Of a stretch of DNA of 64,000 nucleotides, positions 58,485 through 64,000 are shown piece by piece (within the stretch, counting starts at the first letter, position 1; every line of letters starts with the position of its first letter). Source of the DNA: Blastomyces gilchristii SLH14081 (Eukaryota > Ascomycota > Eurotiomycetes > Onygenales > Ajellomycetaceae); assembly GCF_000003855.2 (NCBI RefSeq), contig NW_003101674.1, forward strand, positions 2,293,042-2,357,041, in the 5' to 3' direction. Made by a program: the position numbers and the translations under genes. The notes under the pieces are model-generated. The model searched no databases. It saw only the letters and a list, made by a program, of their open reading frames with translations, and was not told the origin of the DNA.

Positions 58485-60618
58485 ATGTCGTGTTTCGCCA
58501 AATCGGCACTGTGCCTTTTGGTAGCTGGTCTCCCAGCTCTAGCCCAATTCCTTCTCAAGCCAGAAGGGGTCACAGGCTTGGAATCCAAATTTGGTGATGG
58601 TGCTAAGATCACTTACAAAGAGGTGAGCAAACATATCCCTACTCTAGACTCATCCCTAGCTCACATCAACGGCAGCCAGGACTTTGCGAGACTACGTCGG
58701 GGGTCAAGTCATACGCTGAAGGGTCTCGATGATAACCAAGACTACCCCATCAACACATTCTTCTGGTTTTTTGAAGCAAAAAAAGATCCAGAGAATGCTC
58801 CTTTGTCTAAATGGATCAATGGAGGACCCGGGAGCTCTTCGATGGTGACGCCCCCAGTTTGCTTTTATCTCTCGCCTTCTCAACTTTTTCGTACTTCTCT
58901 TCCTCTTTTGATGCATCAAATGCTCTGCTATAATCAAGTGATGCGACAGCCCTAAACCAAAGCTCCTTGAGGGTGGAGATGGAGAGGTGGATAGGGGTAG
59001 CAGTATTTGCATTTGCTGACTGCCGGAAACAGATGGGCTTGTTGGTTGAAAACGGTCCTTGCATCATCAATCCGGATTCAAATTCAACGATACTGAATCA
59101 ATATTCATGGAACAATGAAGGTATGGATCACTCTCCTGTTCCCCAATATTGCGAGCCTGCGAATATAGTGCTAAAAATAAAAACAGTTAATATGCTCTTC
59201 TTGGATCACCCGGCACAGGTCGGCTTATCCTACGATACCCTTGCCAACTACACGAAAAATTTGATCCATAGGAGAGCTCACCAAGTTGGGCCCCAATGAT
59301 CCAATTCCAGAGCAGAATGCTACGTTACTGGTCGGAACGTACCCTAGTAACGAGCCGGAAAACACTGCACTGGATAGTCGTAGTGCTGCAATTGCTCTTC
59401 GGCACTTTGCGCAGGTATGGTTCCAAGAATTCCCCGGTTACCACCCAGGGGACTCTCGAATCAGCCTTGCCACTGAGCCTTATGGTGGCCGTCACGGCCC
59501 AGCATTTTTCGCGTACTTCGAAGAACGGAACCAGAAGATCGAAAATGGTACCTGGAAAGATGACGATGGAGACATGAAAGTATTGAATCTTGATACCCTC
59601 ATAAATCATCAACGGCTGCCTTGACCGCCAAGTGCAGTGGCCTTCAGACCCAGAGTTTGCATTCAAAAACACATACGGTATCGAAACAGTCAATGAAACG
59701 ATTTATGACTATATGGTCGACTCCCTCGTTAAGCGCGGCGGTTGTCGCGATATGGTCGAGGACTGCCGCGTTCTTTCCGCCGTCTGGGACCCAGATAACA
59801 CCGGCATCAACGACACCGTCAATGAGGTTTGCAGCACCGCTGAGAACTACTGCTCCAGCGAGGGTCGCGGGCCATATCTTCGGCACTCCGGCCGCAACTA
59901 CTACGACATTTCGCAGGTCGAGCCGGCCGCATTCCCTACCCCATTTTACAAGGGGTGGTGTGAATCAGGAACACGTCCAAGCCGCACTTGGCGTACCCCT
60001 CAACTGGACCCAGTCCAACAGAGCCGTATCGACAGCCTTCCGAGGCATTGGCGACTATCCGCGTCCAGGTTGGATCGAGGATCTGGCCTTCCTGCTCGAG
60101 AATAACATCAAGGTTTCTCTCATCTATGGCGACCGCGACTTTGCCTGCAACTGGATGGGCGGCGAGGCGGTGAGACTCGCGATCGACTATGCCGAAATAC
60201 CCCCCTATAGAGATAAATGATTGTGAATAATCTCTCATATATCAATTGAATACTCTCACTTTCACGTCATTGCAAGGATCGAAGCCGGCACGACTCGAAC
60301 AAGGCGTGCTGTTCAACAATGATATTGCCACGGGCGAGATCGACACCGTCGTGCCATTGCCTGACGACGATGGGGATTATTATTTGTTCGTCTGGTCCGT
60401 CCGACACTTTTGCGTTTAAACAGGACCCCCCGCCACAGTATCCTAAGTTCTGCTAAGCGCTTGACCCCGGCGTCTGCACAGAGGAGCAGATCGAGGCGAT
60501 ACTGACGGGCAAGGCGGTACTCAAACAATGGATTCTTGTCGATGAGAATACGACCGAATTGTTCCCTGAGGTTGTTGGTGATTGGCGGCAGTCCCACATC
60601 GCCACCTTCGCCGAGTGA
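58485..60618 (+). pseudogene. Decayed secreted serine carboxypeptidase (peptidase S10)
   Basis: Start ATG at 58485 (TATAAAC 14 bp upstream) opens a signal peptide ([22 protein letters not shown]). Two introns still look functional: 58845-59032 (GTGACG, TGCTGAC branch, CAG) and 59121-59186 (GTATGG, CAG). S10 landmarks in order: [64 protein letters not shown], then [10 protein letters not shown]. The family's nucleophile block TESYGG reads TEPYGG here (codon CCT at 59478), so the catalytic Ser is replaced. The frame shifts near 59270, 59605 and 59950, and a TGA ends the long frame at 60218-60220. Beyond it, FNNDIATGEIDT and AVLKQWILVDENTTELFPEVVG survive with stops between, and the catalytic-His region is not found. 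Divergent from SrkA-like kinase. Confidence 0.88.
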
Positions 60619-61285
60619 TACTGCTGGTGCGTCGGGTTTGTTTGTGAGCGGCATCTGGCAGCAAGTAGGATTGTTAGTCATTCTCACTGTGATGGTATCT
60701 GCAATGCTGTTTTAAATAATAGGTTGATTGGGTTGTATATGGATGTGTGTCGTACCGTACATACATCATGGCCGAGGCTTGAAGATTGTTGTCTCCTATA
60801 TTTTTTATACCGGACATAAAACTCCAATTGTCATTCATTTAATTGAGACTTCATTGAGCTCGATCGGAATTTTGAAAAGGTGTTCTGCGTGAATAAGCAT
60901 TCAGAATCATCTGTTTGTCATTCGTCGAAAGGTTTTCCTTTCCTTTTCAGAAGTGTAGATAGCCTTGGCCAACGCCGATGGATAGTATCAACAAGCTTCA
61001 GTCCCATTGTGAGTACTGAGACAAGTTCATGGAAATAAAGCCGCGAGAAGCTGTGACAAGCTACCTATGTACATGTACAGTACATATTTAGGGATCCAAC
61101 CAAAGTGTCACCGGCATTGCCTTAGTATCTGGTGCTCAATTCGAGGTACGGTACAGTACTCGGTACAGAGTAGCCTGCAAGACTTCCTGTAGTTAAAGGA
61201 GTGGCGCGCACCGTTTGCAAAAAATCACTGACAAGCTTCTTAAATATCTATCTAACCTCTAGTTATTCCCTTGACAGCCATGGAC

Positions 61286-61311
61286 TTTTTTTTTTTTTTT
61301 TTTTTTTTTTT
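61286..61311. repeat. Poly(T) tract, 26 T
   Basis: Uninterrupted T run downstream of the carboxypeptidase relic. Confidence 0.9.
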
Positions 61312-62124
61312 GACCGCGAAGCCAAGACCCCGCCAACAGAACCCATATTGTCTGAGAGATTGGATCTCAAGGAGATGAGTTCACTGAGTTGCCTGGGTAG
61401 GGAAGTCCAATTATTTGAAATCTTATATGTAATGTGATACCAATTTACAATTTACAGCACCGAGTACACTAGAAAGAAATTCATCTGTTAGCAATATGGT
61501 TTCGGTTAAATATCCTGATTGAATTTGCAGATGTTAAACTGTGTATATCCTAAAAAGTCAGGCATCTTCCATGCACCCTTTAACAATGTTAATTAGCCTT
61601 TTGGTTCTTTCCAAGGAAATAAATTACATATAGGTCTTCTCCTGGCTAGTTCTAGTGATTTGTCTAGTGGTGGTTTATAGAGTGGATGCATTTGGCTGCA
61701 AACTTCCATGAGAGATTGTCATATTTCCCGGAGCACTGTACCTTACCTAGGTAAATGTCGACGACCTGTTTTCTTGCAAGACCAATCAGACATCTCAAGA
61801 ACTATTAAAATTTCTTGCACTCCTTGCTAGTCACCGTCGGAGCAAGTCTCCCATGCTGACGGACCAGCAGCATCGCGGGCGTTCCACTTAGATTTGAAAG
61901 TATCATGATATCATGACAGGCTGGAGACAAAAGCTTGGCTTGCATGGCCAGGTATGGGAAGGGAATGAGGGTCTAAAGAGGACTAATATGTACGGAGTAC
62001 GGAGGAGGTGAGATTGAGATAGATAGAGAGCATGAATCAGGCCACTTGGCTGACAGCTTGTGAGCAAAATAGTTATTTAACCAACCCAACCGGTGTTGCT
62101 CTTCGTTTATGAAACATTAGCTGC

Positions 62125-62211
62125 TAAAAAAAATATAAAAATAAAATAAAAAATAAAAATAAAAATAAAAATAAAAATAAAAAAGAAAGAAAGAAAGAAA
62201 GAGAGAAAGAG
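62125..62211. repeat. (AAAAAT)n array grading into (GAAA)n
   Basis: Imperfect then perfect AAAAAT hexamers, followed without spacer by GAAA tetramers and GAGA. A compound A-rich microsatellite. Confidence 0.9.
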
Positions 62212-64000
62212 ATATACTTACATACTCTTGAGTCAAAGATCGAGCCTAGGGCCAACAACATTCCCTCTCCCATGGCTTGACTCGCTGTCATATCAACTTA
62301 CTACTCCTTATGTATAGTGCAGTCGACCGCGGGGGGGGAGGAGGCGGCAGAGGCCTGCGGGGTTTAAAAGCAAAAATCACACAGATAAAAAGAAGGCAAG
62401 GATGTTATGCAAGTTTCGACCCAGCGTGTCAGAAGCCAACAGAAATTAGAGAAATAGATATTACTATCGCCGCGGGCTAGAGAGTTGAGACTGCACGTAT
62501 GTAAGCCCAAGCCTGATATCATGCTTGCATCCGAGCAAAGGAAAACCGGGAATTGAGCAGGTGGGTGGTAGTTTATTGTATTGCCACATGATATGTATAT
62601 GCATTCTAGGAGGCAGCCAGCAGCCTTTTTAATTTTCTGTATACAAAAATAAACAATCTGTCGTTTGGAATGTGCCATGCCGCGGTTAATTCAGCAGATC
62701 GGATATTTACTCCAGTTTCCTATTGAAAAACGCAGCCCGAGTCTTGGTTGAAATATCCACAGTCTTTTGTAACGCAAAAGTATTAAGTATGATAATCTTT
62801 AATATAAGTACTCCGTAGTTAAATACCAAATATTCGGTTGAGTTTTTAACTCGAGCCAGGGTTCTAGCCGTAACTAACTGGATAACTTACTGGGAGGTTG
62901 GCCAGAGTATATTTTTGCAACGAAGATGAAACGTCCTAAATAACTATCTAGAGAGGGGCCGTTTCAGGGGGTTTCTTCGAGAACAAGACAAGACTGAATG
63001 GACCAACGAGCAGAAAGCCGAGTAACTTAAATATATGAGGTACGATGTAAATAAACTACCTGCTGCAGTGGTTGCTTGCAGTTTCTTTGATCTGGCCTGA
63101 TCTATCTCGGCCTAAATACATAAATAAAGACCACCCCTTCTTTGTCCGAAAGCTGTAGAAGCGGGTTTCCCTGGTCTGGATGAAGACTGGCTTGATTTGT
63201 TGGTGGTTAGCAGCGTACTCCGTAGTTTAAGGAGATATTTCTTTCTTGCTTCTTCTGTTCCAACAGGGATCGTCATCTTTGGCCCGTCGTCGTCGACTTT
63301 CCCCCCTCTTGAGTCTTCCATCCTTCCTATCCTCCTCCTATTTGTCCTTTGCGACCAGCCCTCATCACACTGCTGGAAACCCTTTTCCAACCACCCTTAA
63401 AAAAAAGTGTTTGTGACCATATTTTTCACTTGGGTAGAATTTTAATTATTTAGCGCCTGTTCCAGACTCCATTTTAAGCACAAACTGTCCAAGTCGTGGC
63501 CCGGATTGAATATTGGCCTCCTGGTGTTTGTTATTTACCTCCCATTCGCTGTATCGTATCGCAATCAAACTATCATCAACCATCATCCACAGCGGATAGA
63601 GAGAATTTCTCTGCAAAGCCCTGTCTGTCTGTTCCTGACATTCTTCGCACCGAGGCTTAGCTCGCCACCCAGCAGATTATAGACACAGAGGTTGGCTCCG
63701 TTCCATCGATCGATTGTTTTCCAATAATCCAGTGCGACAGCGGACAGCGCCTATATATCGCACCTCACTTCCCGCCACGATCAGCGAACCAGCTTTGTGG
63801 GAAATAATTCGGTCTGGGCTTGTGTCAGCGCTGGAAAAAGTATCTGGACTCCTTCTCCGTTATGCGGCCGCTACCTTGGATAACGTGAGAAACCCATGGG
63901 CATCGAGTGCTATGGATGAGTTTTCCCCCAGGAATAAGGAGGTTTCAAAAGTTATGCAAAACAAATTTCCTTAACCGGGGACCGTTATCATTATTTTATA

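Larger units (their letters stand above)
60619..64000. other. 3.4 kb gene-poor window end
   Basis: AT-rich sequence with a poly(T) tract, a hexamer array and three TACTCCGTA-type motifs. The last 500 bp (from about 63500) resemble a transcribed leader. An open frame at 63714-63974 (+) lacks an ATG start and may be part of a gene continuing outside the window or chance. No RNA gene seen. Confidence 0.6.

Noticed and set aside
63714..63974. 86-codon + strand open frame near the window end
   Set aside because: No ATG start and no recognised domain; could be an exon of a gene outside the window, but cannot be supported here.

Overview
The window is nuclear DNA of a filamentous ascomycete. Short introns with GTRNGT donors, CTRAC-like branch points and YAG acceptors interrupt most genes, and the conserved proteins are of Eurotiomycete type. 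Large AT-rich, microsatellite-laden intergenic stretches and a group III histidine kinase of the NikA/DRK1 type point to Onygenales (Histoplasma/Blastomyces-like). That order-level placement is inference.

Layout. 0-18.7 kb is dense and housekeeping: an NBP2-like SH3 protein (+), an Ent3-type epsin (-), a 1666-residue IQGAP (-), IMP dehydrogenase (+, divergent from IQGAP), a NUDT19-like Nudix hydrolase (+) and ribosomal protein S21 (+). Cytosolic Phe-tRNA synthetase alpha (-) spans 18.7-20.4 kb. A 4.9 kb gene-poor gap then leads to the hybrid histidine kinase (+, 25.35-29.36 kb). From 29.4 kb on, genes are sparse. There is a decayed DUF7730-like gene (31.6-32.4 kb), a secreted Tyr/Pro/Ser-rich tandem-repeat protein (-, 33.1-35.2 kb), a monocarboxylate-transporter-like MFS protein (-, 37.8-39.4 kb), an eight-exon SV2-like MFS transporter (-, 42.7-45.4 kb), a Rck2/SrkA-type kinase (-, 51.0-53.3 kb) and a decayed S10 serine carboxypeptidase gene (+, 58.5-60.6 kb). 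The last 3.4 kb has no gene I can support.

Gene models were built by reading splice sites by eye. Each intact multi-exon model keeps frame through every junction and has a total length divisible by three. In functional terms, three genes (NBP2-like, NikA-like, SrkA-like) belong to the osmostress/HOG MAPK network, but they are unlinked by operon logic and lie tens of kb apart. The rest is cell division (IQGAP), trafficking (epsin), GTP synthesis (IMPDH), translation (S21, PheRS) and transport (two MFS proteins).

No CRISPR array, plasmid system, intact transposon or confident tRNA/rRNA gene was seen. The most unusual items are a nested hairpin at 56.97-57.06 kb, a second nested palindrome at 17.99-18.04 kb, a recurrent intergenic 9-mer TACTCCGTA, a 13-nt micro-exon, a stop-free 75-nt intron, the two repeat families in the secreted protein, and a carboxypeptidase relic that has lost its catalytic Ser and apparently its His.
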